A stretch of DNA of 64,000 nt, taken from positions 559,508,176 to 559,572,175 of the forward strand of contig NC_058521.1 of NCBI RefSeq assembly GCF_904849725.1, given 5' to 3'. Shown piece after piece: positions 11,801 to 21,032 of the stretch. The notes under the pieces are model-generated. The model saw only the letters and a program-made list of their open reading frames with translations. It ran no database searches and was not told where the DNA came from. The DNA is from Hordeum vulgare subsp. vulgare (Eukaryota; Streptophyta; Magnoliopsida; Poales; Poaceae). Within the stretch, counting starts at the first letter, position 1, and every line of letters starts with the position of its first letter. The translations under genes and the position numbers were made by a program.

Positions 11801-12818
11801 AAGTGAGTGGGAGCTCTGTGGCGTTTCTAATATTATATGTGGATGACATATTGCTGATTGGAAACAAAGTGGAGTTTTTGGAGAGCATAAAGGATTACTT
11901 GAATAAAAGTTTCTCTATGAAGGACCTAGGAGAAGCTGCTTACATTCTAGGCATTAGATCTATAGGGATAGATCGAAACGCCTGATAGGACTTTCACAAA
12001 GTACATACCTTGATAAATTTTTGAAGAGGTTCAAAATGGAACAGTCCAAGAAGGGGTTCTTGCCAGTTTTACAAGGTACGAGATTGAGTAAGACTCAATG
12101 CCCAACAACTGATAAAGATAGAGAGCATATGAGCACCGTCCTCTATGCTTCAGCCATAGGTTCTATCATGTATGCAATGCTGTGCACTAGACCAGACGTT
12201 AGCCTGGCCATAAGTATGGCAGGCAGGTTCCAGAGTAATCCAGGAGTGGAACACTCGACGGCAGTCAAGAATATCCTGAAGTACCTGAAAAGGACTAAGG
12301 AGATGTTTCTCGTGTATGGAGGTGACGAAGAGCTCGCCGTAAAAGGTTACGTCGATGCAAGCTTTGACACAGGTCCGGACGACTCTAAGTCGCAGATCGG
12401 ATACATATTTATTCTTAATGGGGGTGCGGTAAGCTGGTGTAGTTCCAAGCAAAGCGTCGTAGCTGATTCTACATGTGAAGCGGAGTACAAGGCTGCCTCG
12501 GAGGCGGCTAAGGAGGGTGTCTGGATGAAGCAGTTCATGACGGATCTTGGAGTGATGCCAAGCGCACTGAATCCAATAACCTTGTTCTGTGACAACACGG
12601 GTGCCATTGCCGTAGCAAAGGAACCACGGTTTCACAAGAAGACCAGACACATCAAACAACGCTTCAACCTCATCCGCGACTACGTCGAAGGGGAGGACGT
12701 AAATATATGCAAAGTGCACACAAATCTGAATGTAGCAGACCCGCTGACTAAACCTCTTCCACGGGCAAAGCATGATCAACACCAGAACTGTATGGGTGTT
12801 AGATTTATTACAATGTAA
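8836..12818 (+). pseudogene. Copia gag-pol polyprotein
   Basis: The frame starts at ATG 8836 (MAHATVTLNF), just after TTGTAGATC. Gag comes first, with the zinc knuckle CYYCKGMGHWKRNC at residues 252-265. Protease follows, with active-site DTG at residue 302. The integrase has an HHCC-type segment around 10150-10265 and a catalytic Asp in HTDVCG at 10336. Reverse transcriptase has YVDD at 11836-11847, and RNase H has YVDASFDTG, CEAEYK and FCDNTGAI. The order protease-integrase-RT-RNase H is that of Copia. Damage consists of in-frame stops at 9781, 9793, 10573 and 11392 and a one-base deletion near 11950 that moves RNase H into another frame. All domains and catalytic motifs are otherwise recognisable, but the frame cannot yield a full polyprotein. 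Confidence 0.95.
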
Positions 12819-12860
12819 TCCGCATGGTGATGTGAGGGCTAGATTATTGACTCTAGTGCA

Positions 12861-12870
12861 AGTGGGAGAC
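12861..12870 (+). other. Polypurine tract of Copia element
   Basis: AGTGGGAGAC lies directly before the 3' LTR start TGTTGG. This is the plus-strand priming site. The reversed equivalent follows the 3' LTR of the minus-strand Angela-type element at 22839-22848 (GTCTCCCACT). Confidence 0.8.
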
Positions 12871-14651
12871 TGTTGGAATTATGCCCTAGAGGCAATGATA
12901 AATAGATTATTATTATAATTCCTGTATCAAGATAATCGTTTATTATCCATGCTATAATTGTATTGAATGAAGACTTAGATACATGTGTGGATACATACAC
13001 AAAACACTGTCCCTAGCAAGCCTCTAGTTGGCTAGCCAGTTGATCAAGGATAGTCAGGGTCTTCTGACTATGTACAAGGTGTTGTTGCTTGATAAGTGGA
13101 TCACATCATTGGGAGAATCATGTGATGGACTAGACCCAAACTAATAGACGTAGCCTGTTGATCGTGTCATTTTATTGCTACTGTTTTCTGCGTGTCAAGT
13201 ATTTATTCCTATGACCATGAGATCATATAACTCACTGACACCGGAGGAATACTTTGTGTATATCAAACGTCACAACGTAACTGGGTGGCTATAAAGATGC
13301 TCTACAGGTATCTCCGAAGGTGTCCGTTGAGTTAGTACAGATCAAGACTGGGATTTGTCACTCCGTATGATGGAGAGGTATCTCGGGGCCCACTCGGTAA
13401 TACAACATCACACACAAGCCTTGCAAGCAATGCGACTTAGTGTAATTTGCGGGATCTTGAATTACGGAATGAGTAAAGAGACTTGCCGGTAAACGAGATT
13501 AAAATAGGTATGCGGATACTGACGATCGAATCTCGGGCAAGTAAAATACGGAAGGACAAAGGGAATGACATACGTGATTATATGAATCCTTGGCACTGAG
13601 GTTCAAACGATAAAGATCTTTGTAGAATATGTCGGATCCAATATGGGCATCCAGGTCCCGCTATTGCATATTGACCGAGGAGTGCCTCGGGTCATGTCTA
13701 CATAGTTCTCGAACCCGCAAGGTCTGCACACTTAAGGTTCGACGTTGTTTTATGCGTATTTGAGTTATATGGTTGGTTAACGAATGTTATTCGGGGTCCC
13801 GGATGAGATCAAAAACGTCACGAGGGTTTCCGGAATGGTCCGGAGACAAAGATTGATATATAGGATGACCTCATTTGATTACCGGAAGGTTTTCGACCCC
13901 CCCCCCCCCCCCCGGGGAAGCCCATAGGCCTTAGGGGTGCCGCACCATACCTTAGTGGGCTGGTGGGCAAGCCCAAAGAGGCCCTTGCGTAGGGAGATAA
14001 GAAAATCAGAGAAAAAAAGGGGAAGTGGGAAGGAAGGGAAGGACTCCACCTTCCAATCCTAGTTGGACTAGGATTGGAGGAGGACTCCTCCTCCCCCCTT
14101 TCGGCCGAACCCCTTGGGGCTCCTTGAGCCCCAAGGCAAGGCCCCTCCCCTCCCACCTATATATACGGAGGTTTTAGGGCTGATTTGAAAAAACTTTTCC
14201 ACGGCAGCCCGACCACATACCTCCACGGTTTTTCCTCTAGATCGCGTTTTTACGGAGCTCGGGCGGAGCCCTGCTGAGATTAGATCACCACCAACCTCCG
14301 GAGTGCCGTCATGCCGCCGGAGATCTCATGTACCTCTCCGTCTCTCTTGCTGGATCAAGAAGGCCGAGATCATCGTCGAGCTGTACGTGTGCTGAACGCG
14401 GAGGTGCCGTCCGTTCGACACTAGATCGGAGCGGATCGTGGGACGGATCGCGGGACGGTTCGTGGGACGGTTCGCGGGGCTGATCGAGGGATGTGAGGAC
14501 GTTCCACTACATCAACTTCGTTTATTAACGCTTCTGCTGTGCGATCTACAAGGGTACGTAGATTTGAAATCCCCCTCGTAGATGGGCATCACCATGATAG
14601 GTCTTCGTGCGCGTAGGAAATTTTTTGTTTCCCATGCGATGTTCCCCAACA
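12871..14651 (+). repeat. 3' LTR of Copia element (6229-14651)
   Basis: The LTR begins TGTTGGAATTATGCCC and ends TTCCCCAACA, then the target duplication CTTTC. It is 1781 bp. Relative to the 5' LTR it has lost about 60 bp at the segment that reads GAATTACCGGG to CACCGG, and it carries a run of 17 C at 13897-13913 there. A TATA box is at 14159-14166. Confidence 0.95.
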
Positions 14652-14656
14652 CTTTC

Positions 14657-15411
14657 CTCCTAAGCCATCCAAGAAAAAGGATGATGAGGATTTTGAGCGC
14701 TTTATTGAAATGATAAGACCCGTCTTTCTGCAGACGCGGTTAGTTGATATGCTCAAAATGTCTCCGTATGCCAAGTACATGAAAGATATCGTGACCAATA
14801 AATGGAAGATACCAGATCTTGAGATCTCCACCATGCTTGCCAATTACACTTTCAAAGGTGGAACTCCTAAGAAGCTTGGTGATCCCGAAGTGCCCACTAT
14901 ACCTTGCTCCATTAAAGGAAACTACGTAAGAACTGCCTTATGTGACCTTGGAGCCGGTGTTAGTGTTAGGCCTCTCTCTCTTTATCGTAGACTTGAACTG
15001 GATAAGTTGACACCCACTGAAATCTCTCTACAAATGGCCGACAAATCAACTGCTTTCCCTATCGGCATTTGCGAGGACGTGCCTATTGTGGTTGCTAACA
15101 CCACTATCTTAACAGACTTTGTTATCTTGGATATTCCCGAGGACGATGCCATGGCTGTCATCCTCGGAAGACCCTTTTTAAACACTGCAGGGGCTGCTAT
15201 AGATTGCAACAAAGGCAATGTCACTTTCCATGTCAACGGTAATGAGCATACATTGCACATTCCGAAGAAACGATATCAAGTACATTGCATCAATGCTATC
15301 GAAAAAACTTCATTGATTCTTATTGGGAGCTTTGAATGCCCTATTCCTCGTGTCAAGATGAAGTATGATTTGCTTGTTGGGGAGATGCATATCCCCATTG
15401 AGGTGACTTAG
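14657..15411 (+). pseudogene. gag-protease polyprotein, copy A, protease part
   Basis: This is the continuation of the frame broken at 6228; after removing the Copia element and one target duplication the codons are in phase. The segment reads through without a stop to TAG/TAA-free end at 15411, and contains a retropepsin-like domain: CDLGAGVSV with the catalytic Asp at 14944, and the C-terminal hallmark AVILGRPFLNTAGAAIDC. The active-site triad reads D-L-G instead of the usual D-T-G or D-S-G; copy B has the same D-L-G, so it is a family trait. The protease would process gag. After the stop there is no RT or integrase. Called a pseudogene because it is separated from its start and the upstream part has three stops. 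Confidence 0.85.
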
Positions 15412-16194
15412 TGGCTATTCGAAAATTCTCCGTTTCCTTTTGCGATTCGAAAAAGTTTTGTCATGAGGATTTGATCAACCCCATTGACGGATTTCTTTCG
15501 ATGACCATGAAATGGATGAATCAAAGAGTCACATACCTCTGTTTTAAGCTTTCACTTTCGGTTGCTTAGAAGAAAAATGATAGGTTTAGTTTAGTTTTCC
15601 CTATTTTCTGTTTTAGCGTCCCGGAGAAAAGTACCCCGAAAATAAAAGTTCTCCGATGGTCCTGAAAATCTAGTATGATTTTTTGTGGAATATTTGAAAA
15701 ATACTGGGCCTGAGAGCTGGCCTGGGGGCCACCCTAGTGGGCCACAAGCCCTGTCACCGCGGCCACCCCCTGGTCGTGGCAAGCAAGCTTGTGGGGCCCA
15801 TAGGGACCCCCTCCACTCATTCCAGCTCCCATCCTCTTCTTCTACCTCCAGAAAAAATCGTTTCGCAGCTCAAACCCGTGTTCTTGCTCATTTGGCTGTG
15901 ATTTTCGATCTCCTTGCTCAAAGCACCATTCTCCGAACTGTTTTGGGGAAATTACTCCTTGGTAAGTGACTCCTCCATTGGTCCAATTAGTTTTTGCTCT
16001 AGTGCTTTATCCTTCGCGTATTCTTCCTTCCTTGGTGACCCTGTTCTTGAGCTTGAAATGTTGATTTTAGCTTGTCCCAAGTAGTTTTAGCGCTTGATAC
16101 AGTCTCTAGGCACTACTAGGAGTAGTTGCTACAAGGTGTGGTTGGTCTTTATTCACTTTTCTCTTGAACTTCAAAATTTCAGCAAAAATAAATT
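15412..16194 (+). promoter_or_regulatory. ORF2 leader A with LTR-like U3 module and candidate intron
   Basis: This 783-bp stretch between protease and ORF2 has no gene. Positions 15641-15830 resemble LTR1 positions 2483-2664: both contain AAAGTTCTC, GTCCTGAAAAT, TTGAAAAATA-like sequence, GTGGGCCACAAGCCCTG, CAAGCTTGTGGGGC and CCAGCTC in the same order and spacing. The hairpin ends CCACAAGC and GCTTGTGG are at 15742-15749 and 15787-15794. Downstream, a good donor (CTTG/GTAAGTG, intron from 15962) and acceptor (AATTTCAG, ending 16182) define a candidate 221-bp intron just before the ORF2 start. Copy B keeps all of this, including the intron length. I infer an internal promoter and spliced leader for ORF2. 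Confidence 0.55.
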
Positions 16195-17217
16195 ATGTTT
16201 AGGAGGAAGTTTCATGGTGGTTCGTCAAGTAAGAAGGGTCCCCGTCTTTCTATTCGGGAGCCCGAACCTTATCAACTAAGGGATGCACCGGTGCAACCAT
16301 GTGAATGGCCTTCCGATGAGTTCATGATCGAAGCAGGCTTCAAGGATGAGTTTGATACACTTGTCCGCAATGCCGGGTTAGAAGAATTCCTCTCAGATAA
16401 ATGTGAACAGTATGCTATGCTCACTGCCTCTTTCGTGTGTAGATTTAAATTTTCAGTTGGCGGTGACTCATCCATACTGTTTGATCTGTATGATAAATCC
16501 TACGCCATGGATTTGGAGGATTTCAATAGGATTTGCAAAATACCCAATGGGGGTAATCTCAAAGATCCTGCTAAGTCTTCGGTTAGAGACTTTTTCTCTA
16601 GTATATCTGTTGGAGAAACTAGAGACATCACGCAAGCTACCAAAGGAAGCATTCATTTCCCCGCCTTGCACTACTTTGCCCTCTTCATAGGTAGATGCAT
16701 TAATGGTAAGGTCGAACTTTATCACCTATGCGCATCCGACCTTAGTATCCTTAAGAGCGCAGTTACGGGTGACAAAAGCTTCAATATGGGAGCTATTATA
16801 GCAAGGAGGTTGAATACGAACGCTATTGAGGGAGATTTCTTTGGCGGCATCTATGCCACTCGCATAGCAAATTTTCTTGGAGTACCCATCCGCGCAGGAG
16901 ATCCCCCACTCCAAACAGCTTTCCTTGACCGTGTCGCTATGACACGCTACCAGTTCCTTGAGAGGGATGATGAATCCCTCCTATACCGATTGATAGTTAA
17001 CCGGCAACATGTTTTCCATATTACCCTTCCTGCTCCTGCTTTCTTTGACTTTCAGGTAAAACAGAGATACTACATAACCATAGGAGAGGCAGAGGAGTAT
17101 GAGAGGGAGGCGACTGCTGCTCGTCTCCGTGAGGCAGCTATTCAGGCAATGGCTGTAGCGCTCCCGTATAACGCCGATTATGATTTTGGGTTTCGCCAGG
17201 ACCGTCCTTGGGAGTAG
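16195..17217 (+). CDS. ORF2 protein of copy A, unknown function, intact
   Basis: This uninterrupted 340-codon frame starts MFRRKFHGGSSSKKG, a basic, serine-rich N-terminus. It resembles second-ORF proteins found in other Triticeae Gypsy elements (a conserved plant transposon-type protein of unknown activity); I recognise no catalytic motif, zinc knuckle or membrane segment. Conserved-looking blocks are FDLYDKSYAMDLEDFNRICK (about residues 96-115), GDFFGGIYATRIANFLGVPI and LPAPAFFDF. The C-terminal part has an acidic, alanine-rich stretch AEEYEREATAARLREAA likely to form a helix. The start is supported by the candidate intron ending 12 bases upstream. It is the only sizeable retroelement ORF of the array still open, while gag-pro on the same copy has three stops. 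Copy B has two frameshifts. Confidence 0.8.
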   Translation: MFRRKFHGGSSSKKGPRLSIREPEPYQLRDAPVQPCEWPSDEFMIEAGFKDEFDTLVRNAGLEEFLSDKCEQYAMLTASFVCRFKFSVGGDSSILFDLYDKSYAMDLEDFNRICKIPNGGNLKDPAKSSVRDFFSSISVGETRDITQATKGSIHFPALHYFALFIGRCINGKVELYHLCASDLSILKSAVTGDKSFNMGAIIARRLNTNAIEGDFFGGIYATRIANFLGVPIRAGDPPLQTAFLDRVAMTRYQFLERDDESLLYRLIVNRQHVFHITLPAPAFFDFQVKQRYYITIGEAEEYEREATAARLREAAIQAMAVALPYNADYDFGFRQDRPWE

Positions 17218-17220
17218 ACC

Positions 17221-17255
17221 AAGCTAGGCCAAAAGCCTAAGCTTGGGGGAGTACG
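17221..17255 (+). other. Internal PPT-like motif with hairpin, copy A
   Basis: AAGCTAGGC (17221-17229) can pair with GCCTAAGCTT (17235-17244) with one bulge, and the right arm runs into GGGGGAG. The purine tract AAGCTTGGGGGAGT is the same motif found beside LTR3 (60397-60410). It starts four bases after the ORF2 stop. Confidence 0.65.
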
Positions 17256-19148
17256 TGTTCTCACCGACTTTACATTCATGCTTATGCTTTCACCTTGTTA
17301 GCCAGTGTTTACACTTTGCCACTGTTTTATCCATGCTAGTTTATTTTCGTTTTCTTGTTTTCTTGTTTTGTGTCCTGTTGAGAAAACCCAAAAATATTTT
17401 CCTTTCTTCTTTTGCTTGTTTGGAGCTTTCCCGTGTAAATAGTTTTCTTTTTCTTTGGGTCAAGGTAGAAGATATTGGTTACAATGTTTAGTGGCTCTCG
17501 CATGCATACCTGTTTAGCTTTCAAAGAGCCATATTACTTTGTCTTCTCCTTTGTGTTTGCTTGCAGATTCCAGCTTTAGTCCAATGCACGAGCACTCTTA
17601 TTATTGTTCACATCGTTCGATCGTGCAAGTGAAAGGCAATAATGATGATATATGATGAAGTGACTGAGACTGGAAAAGCTGGTATGAACTCTATCTTTTT
17701 TTTTTGTAAATATGACTAGCTTGTCGTCCCACATTCAGCTTTGTTGTGAGAAAACCATGTTTGCAATGACAACTTAGAGATCATAGTTTCTGATGCCATG
17801 CTTATTTAGCTAGGAGCTTATAATGGTTTGTCTTGAATGCCAACATAGATTTTGAGATGACTATGATGTAGTATGATAGGATGGTATTCTCCTTTGAATG
17901 ATTCAAGTGGCTTGACTTGGCGCATGTTCATGCATGTAGTTGAAACAAAATCAACATAGCCTCTATGATGTTCGTGTTCATGGTGATTTATATCCTGTTC
18001 ATGCTTGCACTCCATGTTAGTCAAACTCATTGCATCTTGATGAATGTTGTCGCTCTGTAGTTGGTTGCTTCCCTGTCTTTTGCTAGCCTTCACTTGTACT
18101 AAGCGGGAATACTGCTTGTGCATCCACTTCCGTAAACCCAAAAGTTTTTCCATGAGAGTCCACCATACCTACCTATTTGCGGTATTTACCCGCCGTTCCA
18201 AGTAAATTTGCATGTGCCATTCTCTAAACCTTCAAGAAATAATCTGTTTTGCATGCCCGAACCGCTCATGTGGTGACAGGGGGTATTGGTATCTTCCATG
18301 TTAGGCGTGTTATCCTTGACATGTGTTTATTCACTGTCATTCACGAGAAAGGGGGCGGTAATTGGAATGCCCAGTTCCACGCTTAAATCGAAAACATAAC
18401 TGTAAAACAAGACTCCCCCCGGATTGATGTTAGTATGGACGGTACCCGAGGATTCGGCTCGCCGTGGAGTGCGATTGATTGGTGGTGGGGGAGTTAAAAC
18501 TTTACTTTTCTGTTTGGGAACTGCCTATAGCATGAATAGCGTGGAAGATATTGAGAACTCGTGGTCATTGCGTTGACAATGGAAGCATGCCACCCAAAAT
18601 TATTATCTCTGTTTTCAAAGCTTGAGCTCTGGCACCTCTGCAAATCAATGCTTCCCTCTGCGAAGGGCCTGTCTATTTATTTTTCTGTTGAGTCATCCTC
18701 TTCTTATATAAGCACCAATTAGACAACACCTCTGTCATTTTTATGCTTTGCTTTTGATTGATATTGAGTATGACTATGACTGGATCTTCGTTGCTATGAA
18801 TTACAATGTTTAGTCAGCCCTTGATCTTTGAAAGTGCTCTGCATTTATGTTTTGCGGTCTCAGAAAGAGCTAGCGAGATACCACCTATTCATATAGCTTC
18901 ATGCTTGTTTTGGTTGAATTGTTGGTATCTGAAACTCATTATTATTTGCTCGCTAGCTGATTATGCCATTGATATTAGTTTACCGTGAGACCTTTGTGTC
19001 ACTTGCTTACGTGGTTAACTTGTGATCCTGCTGAAATTCTGGTTATGAGTTATACATAGTTGCAACAACAAGATCAAGCAGATTTTGTCAAAGTTTTTCT
19101 TTCTCTCTCAGTCTGTCTACTAAGTTTCTTGAGGACAAGCAAGGTTTT
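17256..19148 (+). other. Non-coding 3' domain of internal copy A
   Basis: About 1.9 kb without a credible ORF lies between the internal and terminal purine tracts. It is conserved in copy B (51594-52465 and 59371-60396), which suggests a cis role such as packaging, or simple vertical inheritance. It contains the 19-base block CTTCCCTCTGCGAAGGGCC at 18651-18669, which occurs identically on the minus strand in M3 at 62927-62945. Confidence 0.6.
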
Positions 19149-19162
19149 AACCTTGGGGGAGT
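19149..19162 (+). other. Polypurine tract before LTR2
   Basis: AACCTTGGGGGAGT directly precedes the LTR start TGATACGTCT. In copy B the equivalent is AAGCTTGGGGGAGT at 60397-60410. Confidence 0.75.
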
Positions 19163-19514
19163 TGATACGTCTGCATCATATATACTTTTCCAAACTCTTT
19201 TGCCCTTGTTTTGGACTCTAATTTGCATGATTTGAATGGAACTAACCCGGGCTGACACTGTTTTCAGCAGAATTGCCATGGTGTTGTTTTTGTTTAGAAA
19301 TGAAAGTTCTCGGAACGTCCTGAAAATATATGGAGAATTTTTCTGGAAAATATGAAAAATACCTGCGCAAAGATCCACCGGAGGGGATGGGCCAGTGGGC
19401 CACAAGCCCTGTTGTCGCGCCCCCTGGCCGCGCAACCAAGCTTGTGGGGCCCACGTGGGTCTGCCGCCCCCATTTCCATCTCTATAGATTCAATTCTGTC
19501 CTGAAAAAATCAAG
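19163..19514 (+). repeat. LTR2, left segment
   Basis: TGATACGTCTGCATCATATA opens the LTR. It is interrupted after CAAG at 19514 by the Nikita-like element; TCAAG is duplicated at 45773-45777, where the LTR resumes. Hairpin ends CCACAAGC and GCTTGTGG are at 19400-19407 and 19440-19447, but the GC stem is shortened. The TATA box is altered to TATAGAT (19483). Confidence 0.9.
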
Positions 19515-20617
19515 TGTTACAGCATATATCTCCATATGTGGTTTTGGTAATTGATGAAAATTCCTATGGACTAATGGTTGCTTTAAGTTATATTTATAGG
19601 ATTTGTCCATAGGTACTTCTTGAAGTCCATCAGTTGGGTTCAAGGAGTTTATATGATGACCAAGGTGGTATTCGAGATATTATCCAAAGAATGGTCATAG
19701 AGACACAAGATTGATCAAGATCGTCAGACAAAGAGTAAATCAAGATGATCAACACACAAAGCGTACAAGATGTATCGAGAGGGATCAAGTGATCCCATGG
19801 TATGGTAAGAATTGTCCATTGCGTGTTTGTGTACTAACCCATGGTCTTTGTGAGAGTTCTATGTGGGGGTTAGGTGTGCTTCCATGGGCTTGCGTCAAAA
19901 GGAAGATCTCATACAACCCATGAAGGATGACGTCAAGTGGTGATCGTCATCAAGATTGCGGTGTGTAAGTTCAAGTGGATCAGCACAAATATATCATGCT
20001 TGTTGCTTGCCGTCCATTGTGGTGGCAATGGACTTGTGAAGATCTGCTGAAGAGTGGCTCACCCATAGTGTGTATGGGGGAGCAATCAATTAGTCTTCAT
20101 CAAGACAACGCAATCAAGAAAGGTGGTCCATCTTGAGGAAGCAAGGATCATCGGTATCTAGCTCAATAGGACGATGTGCAAGGTATAGGTTTGCCCTGGA
20201 TAGGTTTTCTGTTTTAGGATAGATTGTCGTACTGTCAAGGGGGGCTCTCAAGTGAGTAGCTTGATCGTATCGTTCGTTGAGAGCTCAAACCATTTGCATC
20301 CTTGCATCATACTTCTTGGTTCTTGTTTGGTGTTTATCTTTTTGAGTTTTAGATCTTATGTTCATCTTCATGACAAGCTCGAGTTCATCGAAAACGGAGT
20401 CCATATGCATCCTCTATGATGTTTTCGATGTTGGGAGTTTTTACCGGTCTTATTCGAAGAAGGGTTCTCACCATTTTTTTATGGGACTTTTCTCACTTGA
20501 TTCTTATTGATATTTCTGTCACGATTGTGTTAGCCCATGTCGTTAGCTTTCCAACAAACTTGGTTTCGTTGAATTCGGAGTCCGTATGCGAAAGTTACAA
20601 GAGTTTCAGTATCCATT

Positions 20618-20835
20618 GGTAGTACCGCTCCTCGTGCGAGCGGTAGTACCGCTCGTGTAGCGGTAGTACCGCCCCCGGGGAGGTAGTACCGCCCCCGGAG
20701 CGGTAGTAATTTTTTACTACCACTCCCTAGCGGTAGTACTGCTCCATGAGCGGTAGTACCGCTCCGTCGGACTGTTTTTTGCATACTTTTTGGCCTCATC
20801 ATGGTTGGTGAACCTACCGAGCGGTAGTACCGCTC
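20618..20835 (+). repeat. Palindromic GCGGTAGTACCGC array, left LTR
   Basis: The segment repeats AGCGGTAGTACCGCT and variants about ten times. The unit is a palindrome with 7-bp arms around one central base. One part, 20697-20726, forms a hairpin with 13-bp arms and a T4 loop, with one mismatch here (perfect at 44551-44580). The array lies immediately upstream of the TATA box. Confidence 0.85.
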
Positions 20836-20876
20836 TCTACGGGCTGTGAGGCTTAACGGTTGGATTTTCCCCCACC

Positions 20877-20883
20877 TATAAAA
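20877..20883 (+). promoter_or_regulatory. TATA box of Nikita-like LTR
   Basis: CCACCTATAAAAGGGGGTC is a strong TATA match, conserved in the right LTR (TATAAAA at 44750-44756). Confidence 0.7.
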
Positions 20884-21032
20884 GGGGGTCTTCTTCCCCA
20901 TTGAACCTTATCTCTTTAGCTCGTGTTCTTCCCTCATTATTGACCTTCTTCGAGCTTTCTAACTCTCAGTCCGTCCAATGATTCTTGCTAGTTCTTGAGG
21001 GAAAAGAGAGAGGAGATCTAGATCCACATTTC

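Larger units (their letters stand above)
6229..14651 (+). mobile_element. BARE/WIS/Angela-type Copia retrotransposon
   Basis: This is a structurally complete element of 8423 bp, flanked by the 5-bp target duplication CTTTC (6224-6228 and 14652-14656). It is inserted in the gag-pro frame of copy A; the uninterrupted target is seen in B near 48996. The LTRs begin TGTTGGAATTATGCC and end TTCCCCAACA, as in the BARE/WIS/Angela lineage. PBS, a single gag-pol frame in Copia order (gag, protease, integrase, reverse transcriptase, RNase H) and PPT are all present. By eye the LTRs differ at about 4 percent of sites over their first 320 bases, so the insertion is not recent. Confidence 0.95.
19515..21032 (+). 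repeat. Nikita-like left LTR, first segment
   Basis: The segment aligns with 43392-44906 of the right LTR and is interrupted by the Angela-type element at 21033. It contains the palindromic array (20618-20835) and a TATA box (20877-20883). It reads no credible gene. Confidence 0.85.

Noticed and set aside
16195..17217. ORF2 as a captured host gene
   Set aside because: It occurs at the same place in both internal copies, next to element-specific signals, and resembles proteins of other retroelements; no host exon structure is visible beyond the leader intron.
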